Shown here: positions 31,270 through 40,882 of the stretch, piece by piece | Position numbering within the stretch: the stretch's first letter is position 1 | Layout of the letters: every line of letters starts with the position of its first letter | Program-made: the position numbers and the translations under genes | Notes under the pieces: model-generated | What the model was told of the DNA's origin: nothing | The model's database searches: none | The model's input: only the letters and a program-made list of their open reading frames with translations | Assembly: GCA_022709695.1 (NCBI GenBank) | Contig: JAKLII010000009.1 | Span: forward strand, 108,925-172,924 | Direction: 5' to 3' | DNA length: 64,000 nt | Origin: Bacteroidota bacterium | Lineage (GTDB): Bacteria; Bacteroidota; Bacteroidia; Bacteroidales; SKPS01

Positions 31270-32238
31270 TTACATGTTTTCTCCGATTCTGTCGTCGTTG
31301 GCATGGTAGGCTTTGATGATGCGGGTTACGAGTTCGTGCCGCACGATGTCGCTTTCATCGAGGTAGATGAAGTCGATCCCTTTGACATCCCTGAGGATCC
31401 GGGAGGCGTGGATGAGTCCCGACTGCTGGTTCCTGGGCAGGTCGATCTGGGTGATATCGCCGGTGATGACAAATTTCGCCGATTTCCCCATCCGGGTGAG
31501 GAACATTTTCAGCTGCAGCGGAGTGGCATTCTGGGCTTCGTCGAGGATGGCGAAGGCATGGTCGAGGGTGCGGCCGCGCATAAAGGCGAGGGGGGCTATT
31601 TCGATGGTGCCGTCTTCGAGGTAGCTCTGCAGTTTCTGATGCGGGAGCATATCGCGCAGGGCATCGTACAGGGGCTGGAGATAGGGATCGAGCTTATCTT
31701 TCAGGTCGCCCGGGAGAAATCCCAGGTTTTCACCGGCTTCCACAGCGGGCCGGGCGAGGATGATCCGCTTCACTTCGCGCTGACGCAGTGCTTTCACTGC
31801 CAGGGCCACAGCCGTGTAGGTTTTCCCGGTTCCTGCGGGGCCGATGGCAAATACCATATCGTTTTGTCCGCAGCTGGTTACCATCCTTTTCTGGTTGGGG
31901 GTGAGGGCCCTGATGACCTTCCCGCCCCGGCCGAATACCAGGGCGTCGCGGTCGGAGCCGTCGCCGTTGCCGTCCACCGGGATCACCTCCCCTTCGAGAT
32001 AGCCCCGTACACGTGCCGGCTTCACCTCCCCGTACACTTCGAACTGCCGCATCATAAACGCCATCACTTTGGCAAAACGGTCCATATCCTCCTCATCACC
32101 GATCAGCTTCACAATTTCACCCCTGGCGATGATTTTCAGCTTCGGAAAGAAATTCCTGAGCAGTGTAAGATTTTCCTCCTCCTGTCCGAAGATCTCTACC
32201 GGCATCATATCCTCTATCACAATACTGCGCTCACCCAT
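31270..32238 (-). CDS. phoH: PhoH family P-loop ATPase
   Basis: A 322-residue PhoH protein. Walker A GPAGTGKT at 133-140, Walker B FAILDEAQNAT, and the usual PhoH spacing between. An N-terminal KH-like region (about 20-70) suits RNA binding. PhoH is a stress- or phosphate-linked ATPase associated with RNA maturation. Its promoter (32281-32309) lies upstream, and the SAM hydrolase gene is divergent. Confidence 0.95.
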   Translation of the reverse strand: MGERSIVIEDMMPVEIFGQEEENLTLLRNFFPKLKIIARGEIVKLIGDEEDMDRFAKVMAFMMRQFEVYGEVKPARVRGYLEGEVIPVDGNGDGSDRDALVFGRGGKVIRALTPNQKRMVTSCGQNDMVFAIGPAGTGKTYTAVALAVKALRQREVKRIILARPAVEAGENLGFLPGDLKDKLDPYLQPLYDALRDMLPHQKLQSYLEDGTIEIAPLAFMRGRTLDHAFAILDEAQNATPLQLKMFLTRMGKSAKFVITGDITQIDLPRNQQSGLIHASRILRDVKGIDFIYLDESDIVRHELVTRIIKAYHANDDRIGENM

Positions 32239-32280
32239 CCTGTTGATTTATTGATTATTCCATACACAAATCAGGGAGGT

Positions 32281-32309
32281 CAAAAATACAAAAATCTCCA
32301 TTCCGGCAA
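32281..32309 (-). promoter_or_regulatory. Promoter of phoH (TTG, 18-nt spacer, TATTTTTG)
   Basis: On the minus strand: -33 TTG (32309-32307), 18-nt spacer, then -7 TATTTTTG (32288-32281), 43 nt before the phoH start. It matches the Bacteroidota primary sigma factor consensus. Confidence 0.5.
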
Positions 32310-32353
32310 CCTAATTCTTGTTACATTTGATGCCTGAAAGTGAAAATACAGCT

Positions 32354-33133
32354 ATGGCCATCATTACACTCACGTCCGACTGGGGGCATCGCGACCACTA
32401 CATTGCAGCCGTAAAGGGGCGGCTCATCAGCCTGATACCCGATGCAGTGATTGTGGATATCAGTCATGATATTGAGACCTTCAATACAGGGCACGCCGCC
32501 TATGTGCTGCGCAATGCGTTCCCCTCCTTCCCTCCGGGCACCATCCACATCATCGGGGTGAATTCCATTGCCGGAGTATCCACCCCGCATACCCTCCTGA
32601 AATACCAGGGGCAGTGGTTTATCGGGGCCGACAACGGGATTTTCTCACTGCTGGGGAGCAGTCAGCCGGAAGAGATCTGGGAAATTGACATCCCTTCTGA
32701 GACCGATTACTTCACCTTCCCCTCGCGGGACACCTTCCCGAGGGTGGCTGCTGCCCTGGTGCAGGGAAAATCCCCGTCGGAACTGGGATCCCCTAAGCAT
32801 GACATCCGCAGGCTCCTGCAGTTCGAACCCATCGTAACACCTACTGAGATCCGCGGTAAGATCATCCATATCGACCATTACCACAACGCCATCACCAATA
32901 TCTCAGAGGAGCTCTTCAGGTCGTTTGTGAAAGGGGGCAGGTTTGAACTCACGGTGAAAGGGAGCAACGAAGCGATCACCAATATCAGCAAATCGTATGA
33001 CGACGAGCCTGAAGGGGAGAAAGTGGCTATTTTCAACTCCTCCGGGTACCTCCAGATCGCCATGGTGATGGGATCGGGGTGCAGCCTGTTCGGCTATAAG
33101 ACCGACGACCCGGTGATGGTGGAACGAAAGTAG
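32354..33133 (+). CDS. S-adenosyl-L-methionine hydroxide adenosyltransferase (SAM hydrolase, DUF62)
   Basis: A 259-residue protein of the DUF62/SAM hydrolase family, which uses water to split SAM into adenosine and methionine. Conserved features: LTSDWGHRDHYIAAVKG at the start, VIVDISHDIE, VAIFNSSGYLQIAMVMGSG near the end. Start 32354 was chosen because the family starts directly with the first beta strand; in-frame codons upstream are in the intergenic region. A -7 candidate TACATTTG lies at 32322-32329. Confidence 0.85.
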   Translation: MAIITLTSDWGHRDHYIAAVKGRLISLIPDAVIVDISHDIETFNTGHAAYVLRNAFPSFPPGTIHIIGVNSIAGVSTPHTLLKYQGQWFIGADNGIFSLLGSSQPEEIWEIDIPSETDYFTFPSRDTFPRVAAALVQGKSPSELGSPKHDIRRLLQFEPIVTPTEIRGKIIHIDHYHNAITNISEELFRSFVKGGRFELTVKGSNEAITNISKSYDDEPEGEKVAIFNSSGYLQIAMVMGSGCSLFGYKTDDPVMVERK

Positions 33134-33320
33134 AAAGGGGACAGTGCTGAGGGGACAGTAGTTTGTTATGAGTGATGAGTTATGAGTGATTTGAAGGATT
33201 ATTCTGGCGACTGACGACTGTCGACTCTCGATTGACGACTATCAACTGTCCCCTGTCCCCTGTCCCCTAAAAACTTTTATCTTTGCATTCATTTTCATTT
33301 TAACCAGGAGGCAGGCATTT
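33134..33320. repeat. Intergenic GGGGACAG / CTGTCCCC inverted tract
   Basis: Two GGGGACAG units near 33138-33160 face three CTGTCCCC units near 33246-33268, and could form a long stem around a GACGACTGTCGACT-rich centre. A related AGGGGACAGGGGACAG appears at 38161. The -7 box TATCTTTG at 33278-33285 precedes gldF. Confidence 0.6.
33278..33285 (+). promoter_or_regulatory. Candidate -7 box for gldF (TATCTTTG)
   Basis: Exact match to TAnnTTTG, 35 nt before the gldF start; no -33 match at the right distance because the GTCCCCT tract is there. Confidence 0.35.
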
Positions 33321-34052
33321 ATGTGGACGATGTTCAGAAAAGAGGTCAGCGGGTTTCTGAGTTCGCTGATCGGGTATATCGTGATTGCCGTATTCTTGCT
33401 GATCAACGGGTTGTTTATCTGGATTTTCCCGATGGAATTCAACATCCTGCAGTATGGATACGCTACCCTTGACGGGTTGTTTGTGATTGCACCATTCGTT
33501 TTTCTTTTTCTGATTCCGGCAATCACCATGCGGTTGTTTGCGGATGAGCGGCGCAGCGGCACCATGGAGTTGCTGCTCACCAAGCCGGTGAGCGACCTGC
33601 AGATCATCCTGTCGAAATACCTGGCAGGGGTGGTACTGGTGGTGATTGCGATCCTTCCCACGCTGGTGTATGTGATTGCCGTATGGCAGCTTGGCCTCGA
33701 GCCCGGTAATCTGGACAAAGGGGGCACCCTGGGTTCATACCTCGGGCTGCTGTTTCTGTCGGCTGCCTTTGTGGCAGCAGGCATTTTCGCGTCGTCCCTC
33801 ACCGACAACCAGATTGTGGCCTTCATCCTGGCGGTTTTCCTGTGCGGGTTCAGCTACATCGGATTTGAATCCATCCACAACCTCGAATTATTTGGCCGGT
33901 TCGATCTTTTCATCAAAGCGCTGGGGATCAATGCCCATTACATATCCATGAGCCGTGGTGTGATCGACACCCGGGATTTGGTGTATTTTCTGAGCTACAT
34001 TGTATTCTTCCTGATGCTCACCCGGCTCACCCTGCAGCGCCGCTACTGGTAA
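33321..34052 (+). CDS. gldF: Gliding-type ABC transporter permease GldF
   Basis: A 243-residue ABC-2 type permease with six membrane segments. The N-terminus MFRKEVSGFLSSLIGYIV and the loop ADERRSGTMELLLTKPVSD are typical of GldF. GldF with GldG and ATPase GldA forms a transporter needed for gliding in some Bacteroidota; no gldA is in this window. An AGGAGG at 33306-33311 stands 9 nt before the start; this is stronger than usual for Bacteroidota. Confidence 0.9.
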   Translation: MWTMFRKEVSGFLSSLIGYIVIAVFLLINGLFIWIFPMEFNILQYGYATLDGLFVIAPFVFLFLIPAITMRLFADERRSGTMELLLTKPVSDLQIILSKYLAGVVLVVIAILPTLVYVIAVWQLGLEPGNLDKGGTLGSYLGLLFLSAAFVAAGIFASSLTDNQIVAFILAVFLCGFSYIGFESIHNLELFGRFDLFIKALGINAHYISMSRGVIDTRDLVYFLSYIVFFLMLTRLTLQRRYW

Positions 34053-34075
34053 CCGCCCAAAAATCGTTGTACTGT

Positions 34076-35821
34076 ATGAAACCCAGCCTGAAAAGTCATA
34101 AAGCCCAGCACCTCACCCAGTTTGCCCTGATCATGGGCATCATCGTGGTGGTGAATATCGTCTCTTCCCTTCTTTTTACCCGTATCGACCTCACCAGCGA
34201 CAACCGGTATACCATCTCGAAAGCCACCAAGGACCTGATCCGCAACATTGATGAGCCGATGCTCTTCAAGGTGTACCTCGAAGGGGATATGCCTGCCGGC
34301 TACAAGCGTCTTCGCAATGAAGCCCGCGAGATGCTCATTGAGTTCAAGGCGTATAACCGTAATGTGGTGTTTGAGTTCATCGACCCCAACAGCCCGCCCG
34401 ACAAGGGATCGCGCAAGGCGCTGCAGCAGCAGCTTTACAGCAAGGGGCTGCTCCCGAGGCAGATCTCCGATACCCGGCAGGGAAAGGTAGAGAGCCAGAC
34501 CATTTTTCCGGGAGCCATCGTGTCGTACCAGGGCAGGGAGTATCCGATGGCGATCCTGAAGAACCAGCTGGGTCGTCCCGACGAAGAGATGATCAACAAC
34601 TCGGTGCAGCAGCTGGAATACACCTTTGCAAGTACTGTAAAGGTGCTTACCACTGAGAAAAAGCCCACCGTGGCCTTCACCACAGGGCACGGCGAACTGT
34701 CGGAATACCAGACCTACGGAGCTGCATACGCCATGTCGTCGTTTTACGATGTGGACCGTGTGGAGCTGAACGGGAACGGCAGCGCCCTTTTTCAGCTCGA
34801 TCCCAAAGATTCCATGACCCTGAAACGGCGCTACGATGCCATCATCATCGCCCGGCCCGATTCGGCATTTTCGCGCCTCGACGGCTTCCTGATTGACCAG
34901 TTCATCATGCACGGCGGCAAGGTACTCTGGTTTGTTGACCCGGTGTTCGCCAGCCTCGACTCCCTTCAGGATACCGGATCCACCCTGGGCCTGCGGATGA
35001 GCCTCGGGATCGAACAGCAGCTGTTCAATTACGGAGCCAGGCTCAACTCAAACCTGATCAAAGACCTGAACTGCATGCCACTGCCCATGAATACCCAACC
35101 GGCAGGCGCACGCCCCGAATTCCGGCCCTTCCCCTGGTACTTCTCCCCCATCCTCTCCCCGGTTTCCACCCACCCGATTGTAAAAAACCTCAACGACATC
35201 AAAACCGAGTTCATCAGCTCAATCGATACCGTGCAGGTACCCGGGATCCGCAAAACCATACTGCTCACCTCATCCCGGTACAGCAAAACCGAAAACAGCC
35301 CGGTGCCGATCCACATCAGCCTGATGCTGGAGCAGCAAAACCCCGACCTGTACAACGAGCCTTATCTTCCGGTGGCTGTATTGCTGGAAGGGGAGTTCCC
35401 CTCGTTCTGGGAATCCCTTCCGGTTCCCATGCAGCAGGTGGGGCTGAAGAAAATCGACAGGAGCCCGGTCACCTCGATGCTGGTAGTGGCTGATGGTGAT
35501 ATCATCCGCAACCAGACGCAACCGGAGTCGAACGGTCAGGTGGTGCCACTACCCCTGGGTTACGACCGTTACACCCAGACGCTCTTCGGCAACCAGGACT
35601 TCCTGCTGAATGCCCTGAACTATATGCTTGATGACTCAGGGCTCCTGGAGTCAAGAACCAAAGACTTCAAAATCAGAAGGCTTGATCCCAAAAAACTGGA
35701 AAACAACAGCATCATCCTGCGCTGGCAGATCATCAACGTAGCCGCCCCCATCCTGCTTGTGGTCGCCGCAGGGCTGCTGATCATCTACCTCCGTCGCCGG
35801 AGATACAGCCGAATTGCCTGA
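34076..35821 (+). CDS. gldG: Gliding-type ABC transporter substrate-binding protein GldG
   Basis: A 581-residue protein with an N-terminal membrane helix (about 15-35), a large periplasmic region of the ABC_transp_aux/IFT52-like type (about 40-540) containing TGHGELSEYQTYGAAY, and a second membrane helix near the C-terminus (about 555-575). This is the GldG architecture. The ATG at 34076 is preferred over an upstream in-frame TTG. It lies 23 nt after gldF. Confidence 0.9.
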   Translation: MKPSLKSHKAQHLTQFALIMGIIVVVNIVSSLLFTRIDLTSDNRYTISKATKDLIRNIDEPMLFKVYLEGDMPAGYKRLRNEAREMLIEFKAYNRNVVFEFIDPNSPPDKGSRKALQQQLYSKGLLPRQISDTRQGKVESQTIFPGAIVSYQGREYPMAILKNQLGRPDEEMINNSVQQLEYTFASTVKVLTTEKKPTVAFTTGHGELSEYQTYGAAYAMSSFYDVDRVELNGNGSALFQLDPKDSMTLKRRYDAIIIARPDSAFSRLDGFLIDQFIMHGGKVLWFVDPVFASLDSLQDTGSTLGLRMSLGIEQQLFNYGARLNSNLIKDLNCMPLPMNTQPAGARPEFRPFPWYFSPILSPVSTHPIVKNLNDIKTEFISSIDTVQVPGIRKTILLTSSRYSKTENSPVPIHISLMLEQQNPDLYNEPYLPVAVLLEGEFPSFWESLPVPMQQVGLKKIDRSPVTSMLVVADGDIIRNQTQPESNGQVVPLPLGYDRYTQTLFGNQDFLLNALNYMLDDSGLLESRTKDFKIRRLDPKKLENNSIILRWQIINVAAPILLVVAAGLLIIYLRRRRYSRIA

Positions 35822-35843
35822 TAACACGCAAACAGATTCCCCG

Positions 35844-36941
35844 ATGCCAAAACGCACCCGCATTACCATTGTCCTTCTTTCCCTCCTGGTTGTCCTGGGA
35901 GCAGCTGCCGTAATCCTGCAGAAACAAAGCCGGTCACAGGCTTCCTTCTTCTCTGAATTTGCCGTATCGGATACCAGCAATATCACCAGCATCATCCTGA
36001 CCGACCGGGATAACCGTACCATTACCCTGGAACGGATCTCCCCGGGTGAATGGAAACTCAACAAGGCCTACACTGCCAACAGCGTGGTGATTGAGTCGCT
36101 TCTGAAAACCCTGTACAATATCGAAGTAAAAGGGCTGGTGGCGAAATCGGCACACAATGCTGCCGTATCGAATATGGCAGCAAGAAACACGTATGTGCGG
36201 ATCTATCAGAAAGTTCCGCGTATCAGACTGGGGAAGATGAACCTTTTCCCCCACATAAAAATGACGAAATCCTATTATGTGGGGGGGCCCACCCAGGATC
36301 ATCTGGGCACCTACATGAAGCTTCCCGACAATGACCGTATCTACATCACCTACGTGCCCGGGCAGAATGCCTTCCTCTCGTTGCGGTATTCGACCAGTGA
36401 GAGCGACTGGCGCGACCACACCATTATTGCCCTTACCATCCAGCATATCAAGTCTGTGGAAGCAGAAATCCCCGGCCGCCCGGATGAGTCGTACCGGATC
36501 GAGAAGACCGGCGAACGGACCTTCAACATGTATCAGTATTACGACAAGCCCGTAACCATCCCGCTCGATTCCATCAGGGTGCTGGAGTTTCTGGCAGCTT
36601 TCAGAAACATCAAGTACGAGGGGCTGATCAATGATATCACGCAGGAACGTCGGGACAGCATCCTGAACTCTGTACCGATGCAGACCCTCACCATCACCGG
36701 CACCGACAACAGGAAGCATACCATCGTCACTTTCCGCAGAAAATCGCCCTATGCCTTCGATGAGGTGACCGGGAAAGTCCTGCAGTGGGACCGCGACCGC
36801 CTCTATGCCCTGATCAACGATGGCAAGGATCTTACCCTTTGCCAGTTCTATGTTTTTGATGAGATCCTGAAGCCCTTTACCTGGTTCAGGGCCGACTTCA
36901 ATCCTGCCGAACAGGGATCTTTTTCCGAAGAACAGCTCTGA
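35844..36941 (+). CDS. DUF4340-like protein of the GldFG cluster
   Basis: A 365-residue protein with one N-terminal membrane helix (about 6-24) and a periplasmic part with two or more repeats of a DUF4340-like beta-rich unit (for example ITLERISPGEWKLNKAY, about 52-68). DUF4340 proteins often follow ABC-2/GldG gene pairs, so it is likely a third component of the same complex. I chose ATG 35844; an in-frame TTG start at 35814 would overlap gldG by 8 nt. Function beyond this association is unknown. Confidence 0.75.
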   Translation: MPKRTRITIVLLSLLVVLGAAAVILQKQSRSQASFFSEFAVSDTSNITSIILTDRDNRTITLERISPGEWKLNKAYTANSVVIESLLKTLYNIEVKGLVAKSAHNAAVSNMAARNTYVRIYQKVPRIRLGKMNLFPHIKMTKSYYVGGPTQDHLGTYMKLPDNDRIYITYVPGQNAFLSLRYSTSESDWRDHTIIALTIQHIKSVEAEIPGRPDESYRIEKTGERTFNMYQYYDKPVTIPLDSIRVLEFLAAFRNIKYEGLINDITQERRDSILNSVPMQTLTITGTDNRKHTIVTFRRKSPYAFDEVTGKVLQWDRDRLYALINDGKDLTLCQFYVFDEILKPFTWFRADFNPAEQGSFSEEQL

Positions 36942-36958
36942 AGATTTTATCCGAAGTA

Positions 36959-36988
36959 TTGAACCTTAAACTTTTTATCCTATTTTTA
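36959..36988 (+). promoter_or_regulatory. Promoter of dnaN (TTG, 19-nt spacer, TATTTTTA)
   Basis: -33 TTG (36959-36961), 19-nt spacer, -7 TATTTTTA (36981-36988); 45 nt before the dnaN start. Confidence 0.4.
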
Positions 36989-37032
36989 CACGGTCTAATT
37001 TCTGATTAATCCATATTGAAAACCCAAATACC

Positions 37033-38157
37033 ATGAAATTCATCATCTCCTCCTCCAACCTGCTCAAGGCCCTTCAGACTGTGAATGGAGTGATCCTGGC
37101 CAACAACACGCTGCCAATCCTCGATAACTTCCTCTTTGAACTGACCGAAGGACAACTGAAAATTACCGCTTCGGATCTGGAAACCACCATGATGGTTACG
37201 GTAACCCCTGATATGGCAGAAGAATTTGGCAGTATCGCGGTACCCGCCAAAATCCTCATCGAAACCCTGAAGACCTTTTCGAATATTCCCATTTCCTTCA
37301 CCTCCCATCCTGAAACTTTCGGGATTGTGATTGCCACCGAAGAGGGTAATTTCAAAATCGCAGGGCAGGATGCCGACGAATTCCCCAAGCAGCCTGATAT
37401 GCCCAACACCACCTCCATTACCCTGAACAGCAGTTTTCTGGCCTCGGCCATCCATTACACCATCCTTGCCACCGGCAACGACGAGCTTCGTCCTGTGATG
37501 TCAGGGGTGTACTGTGAGCTGAATGAAGAGGGGGTTACCTTTGTGGCCACCGATGCCCACAAGCTGGTGAGATACCGCCGCACCGACGTGCAGACCGGAG
37601 TGGATGCCTCCTTTATCCTGCCCAAAAAACCGCTCCATCAGCTCAGGAATGCCCTGGCCGATCTTGACGAGCCCGTAGCCATTGAGTACAATGAGAAGAA
37701 TGCCTATTTTGCCTTTCACAACATCAACCTGTATTGCAGGCTCATCGACGGAAAATACCCCAATTATGAGGTGGTAATCCCGAAGGACAATCCCAACAAA
37801 CTGATCGTTGACAGGGTACAGCTTGTGAATTCCCTGAGGCGTGTGGGGATTTTTGCCAACCAGAGCACCCAGCAGATCCGCTTTAAGATTTCCGGAAAAG
37901 AGCTGGTCCTTTCAGCCGAGGATGTGGACTATGCCAACGAAGCCAAGGAACGCCTGAACTGCAGCTACGAAGGTGACGACATGGAGATTGGCTTCAGCTC
38001 ACGGTTTATGTACGAGCTGGTGAACAACATCGAGGGAGAACAGGTGCTGGTTGAACTTTCGAACCCCAACCGTGCCGGACTGATTTCACCCGCCAATCCC
38101 ACTGATCCTGCCGAAAGCCTGCTGATGCTGATCATGCCGGTGATGCTGAATAATTAG
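37033..38157 (+). CDS. dnaN: DNA polymerase III beta subunit (sliding clamp)
   Basis: A 374-residue beta clamp with the three-domain architecture of the family. The start MKFIISSSNLLKALQTVNGVI and the end SPANPTDPAESLLMLIMPVML are typical for Bacteroidota. The dimer encircles DNA and binds DNA polymerase III. It stands apart from dnaA here, as is normal in this phylum. An AGGGGACAGGGGACAG repeat lies just after the stop. Confidence 0.97.
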   Translation: MKFIISSSNLLKALQTVNGVILANNTLPILDNFLFELTEGQLKITASDLETTMMVTVTPDMAEEFGSIAVPAKILIETLKTFSNIPISFTSHPETFGIVIATEEGNFKIAGQDADEFPKQPDMPNTTSITLNSSFLASAIHYTILATGNDELRPVMSGVYCELNEEGVTFVATDAHKLVRYRRTDVQTGVDASFILPKKPLHQLRNALADLDEPVAIEYNEKNAYFAFHNINLYCRLIDGKYPNYEVVIPKDNPNKLIVDRVQLVNSLRRVGIFANQSTQQIRFKISGKELVLSAEDVDYANEAKERLNCSYEGDDMEIGFSSRFMYELVNNIEGEQVLVELSNPNRAGLISPANPTDPAESLLMLIMPVMLNN

Positions 38158-38300
38158 TGCAAAGGGGACAGGGGACAGTAACAAGTATTGAGTGGGAGCT
38201 TTTCAAGTTAGGCTGATTTGTTTGATTTCTTTTTCCGGGAGAACAATAAGACCTTGGGGTAGTGTACCTTTGCATGATGAATGGATAAAGGTGCTTTATC

Positions 38301-38972
38301 ATGAAACCACAGTACATCTTTAAGCAGCTTATTGGCACGCTCGTTTTCATGGCATTGCTGTTTATTGCTGCCGGGAAGTGGTTGTACTTTCCGGGGATTT
38401 ATTACCTGTGCATCGGTGTAACCATGTTTGTGCTGGGGCAAACCGTTCTGAGGCCTGAGGCGGATTTGCAGGCAGAGCGTTCAAAACCGGCGCAAGGGGG
38501 GGAAAGCTGGGATAAAATCCTGCTGCTTTTTTCGCTGCCTGTGACACTGACGATGTATATCATTGCAGGTCTGGACTCGGGACGATATGGATGGTCCCCC
38601 GGATTTCACTGGTCTGCAACCGCTGCGGGTGCCCTTCTGACGATTGCAGGACAGCTGCTGTTTCTGGTGGCCCAGAAGCAGAACAGGTACTTTTCCAGCA
38701 CGGTGAGGATCCAGACCGACAGGGATCATCAGGTCTGTGACACCGGCGTTTACCGGTTCGTAAGGCATCCGGGCTATCTCGGTACCATCATCCAAACCAT
38801 CGGGTTTCCGCTGCTGCTTGGATCTTTATGGAGTTTCGTTCCGGCTGCCATCCTTGCCCTCATCTTTTTTTTCAGAACATACAGGGAAGACAAGGTACTA
38901 TTTCAGGAGTTACCAGGCTACAGGGAATACACCCATCGCATTCCATTCAGGCTTTTGCCGTATATCTGGTAA
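38301..38972 (+). CDS. Isoprenylcysteine/NnrU-like membrane methyltransferase family protein
   Basis: A 223-residue protein with five or so membrane segments. The C-terminal catalytic block CDTGVYRFVRHPGYLGTIIQ with the later TYREDKVLFQELPGYREYTHRIPFR is the family motif of the ICMT/phospholipid methyltransferase group. The substrate is unknown. Convergent with the ABC-F gene, 10 nt away. Confidence 0.8.
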   Translation: MKPQYIFKQLIGTLVFMALLFIAAGKWLYFPGIYYLCIGVTMFVLGQTVLRPEADLQAERSKPAQGGESWDKILLLFSLPVTLTMYIIAGLDSGRYGWSPGFHWSATAAGALLTIAGQLLFLVAQKQNRYFSSTVRIQTDRDHQVCDTGVYRFVRHPGYLGTIIQTIGFPLLLGSLWSFVPAAILALIFFFRTYREDKVLFQELPGYREYTHRIPFRLLPYIW

Positions 38973-38982
38973 ATACCGGAGA

Positions 38983-40872
38983 TCAGGCGGAGCACTTCTC
39001 GCTGAGCTCGAGCCAGCGGTCGGTTCGGGAATCGATCAGGGCAAGGGTCTCAGACAATTCACCGGCCCAGGCCTGCAGTTTTGTATGATCGGTGACGCCG
39101 CTGTTAAGCTGTTGTTCCAGCGTTGTTTTCCGGGTTTCAAGCTCCGCGATTTCGGCCTCGAGCGCTTCATATTCGCGCATCTCCTTCCAGGTTGCTTTTC
39201 CGGGATCGGCTTTACGTGGCTCCCTGGTTACCACCGGATCCGAAGCCCTGGCCTGCAGTTTCTCCTGTCGCAGGGCCCTGTCGCGGGCAGCGCGGTACAT
39301 GGTATAATTTCCGTAGTAGTCCTTAATTTTCCCATCCCCCTGAAACACGAACAGATGACCCGCGATCTTATCAAGAAAGAACCGGTCGTGGGAGGCTACG
39401 ACGAGGCACCCTTTGTAATGCACCAGAAATTCTTCGAGTGCCTGAAGGGTCTGGATATCCAGGTCGTTGGTGGGCTCGTCGAGCATCAGGAAATTAGGCT
39501 GTTCCATGAGGGTGAGCAACAGATGCAGTTTGCGCCGTTCGCCGCCGCTCAGGTACTGGGCATAGTTGTACTGAATATCGTGGGGGATTCCGAACATCGA
39601 TAGAAATCGGGAAGCCGAGATGGTATGCTTTTCATCCACGTACACCTCCTCTGCCACATCTTTCACAATGTCAATCACCCGGCGCGATTCGTCGATCGGA
39701 ATTCCCATCTGCGTGAAGTATGCCATTTTCAGCGTCTGTCCTTTCACAATCCTCCCCTGATCTGGCCGCATCCGCTCCCACAACATCTCCAGAAATGTGG
39801 ATTTCCCGGAGCCATTTCTGCCCACCAACCCAACCTTATCTCCTTTTTTGAACGTATAGGAGAAATCCTCCACGAGATTGATATCACTGAACCTCTTGTG
39901 GATATTATTGATTTCCATGATTTTGGAACCAAGGCGGTCCATCTTTACGAAGAACTCCTGCTTCACCGTTCGGGAATGCTGATGCACTTTGTCTTCTATC
40001 CTGCCGAACTCCTGAATGCGGGCTTTGGATTTGTGGGTGCGTGCTTTGGGCATCCTGCGGATCCAATCCAGTTCCTGTTTGTAAAACGCTTTTTGCTTCT
40101 CCATCACCACCGCATCGCCGGCTTCCCGCTCCGCTTTCTTCTCAAGGTAATAGGCGTAGTCGCCCTTGTACTGGTATACGGCTCCCCGGTCCATTTCGAT
40201 GATGCTGTCGCACACCTGGTCGAGGAAGTAGCGGTCGTGGGTCACGAGGATCAGGGTGAGCTGCGACCGGTTCAGAAATTCCTCCATCCACTCAATGGTG
40301 TCGATGTCGAGGTGGTTGGTAGGTTCGTCCAGTATGAGCAGGTCGGCATCTTCGGTCAGCACGCGGGCGAGAGCCACCTTTTTCTGCTGACCGCCCGACA
40401 TCTGTCCACAGGGCTGGTCGAAATCGTGGATATCGAGTTTGCCCAGCACCTCCTTCACACGGGCTTCGTACTGCCAGGCCCCCAGTTCCGTGAGGCGGGC
40501 ACTCACCGTGTCGAACCGGCGATGCTGCTGTGCATCCCAGTGTGACTCAGGGATCGTGGCAAGGCGTTCATATTCGCGGATCAGGGTAGCCTGCTCGGTG
40601 TCGGAAGCAAGCACAGCATCCAGGGCCGGGCCATCAGGATCAAGCACAGGCTCCTGTGGCAGGTACAGCATACGAATATCCTTGCGGATCACCACTTTGC
40701 CAGAGTCGGCCATCCCTTTCCCTGCGATGATTTCGAGAAGTGTTGATTTGCCGGTACCATTTCTGGCGATCAGGCCTGCCTTCTGCCCCCGGTCGAGGCC
40801 AAAGGTGATGCCCGAGAAGAGCATTTTCTCCCCATAGCTTTTCGACAACTCTTCTACCAAAAGATAGTTCAT
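38983..40872 (-). CDS. ABC-F family ATPase (Uup/EttA-like)
   Basis: A 629-residue protein with two ABC domains in one chain and no membrane segment. First Walker A RNGTGKST (about 38-45) with signature SGGQQKKVALAR and DEPTNHLD; second Walker A GRNGSGKST (about 349) with SGGERRKLHL and DEPTNDLD. The linker region contains the basic RRMPKARTHKSKAR. The C-terminal coiled coil (about 560-625) is the Uup/ABCF3 form. ABC-F proteins act on ribosomes or DNA intermediates; the exact member type is uncertain. Confidence 0.9.
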   Translation of the reverse strand: MNYLLVEELSKSYGEKMLFSGITFGLDRGQKAGLIARNGTGKSTLLEIIAGKGMADSGKVVIRKDIRMLYLPQEPVLDPDGPALDAVLASDTEQATLIREYERLATIPESHWDAQQHRRFDTVSARLTELGAWQYEARVKEVLGKLDIHDFDQPCGQMSGGQQKKVALARVLTEDADLLILDEPTNHLDIDTIEWMEEFLNRSQLTLILVTHDRYFLDQVCDSIIEMDRGAVYQYKGDYAYYLEKKAEREAGDAVVMEKQKAFYKQELDWIRRMPKARTHKSKARIQEFGRIEDKVHQHSRTVKQEFFVKMDRLGSKIMEINNIHKRFSDINLVEDFSYTFKKGDKVGLVGRNGSGKSTFLEMLWERMRPDQGRIVKGQTLKMAYFTQMGIPIDESRRVIDIVKDVAEEVYVDEKHTISASRFLSMFGIPHDIQYNYAQYLSGGERRKLHLLLTLMEQPNFLMLDEPTNDLDIQTLQALEEFLVHYKGCLVVASHDRFFLDKIAGHLFVFQGDGKIKDYYGNYTMYRAARDRALRQEKLQARASDPVVTREPRKADPGKATWKEMREYEALEAEIAELETRKTTLEQQLNSGVTDHTKLQAWAGELSETLALIDSRTDRWLELSEKCSA

Positions 40873-40882
40873 CCCTGTACGG

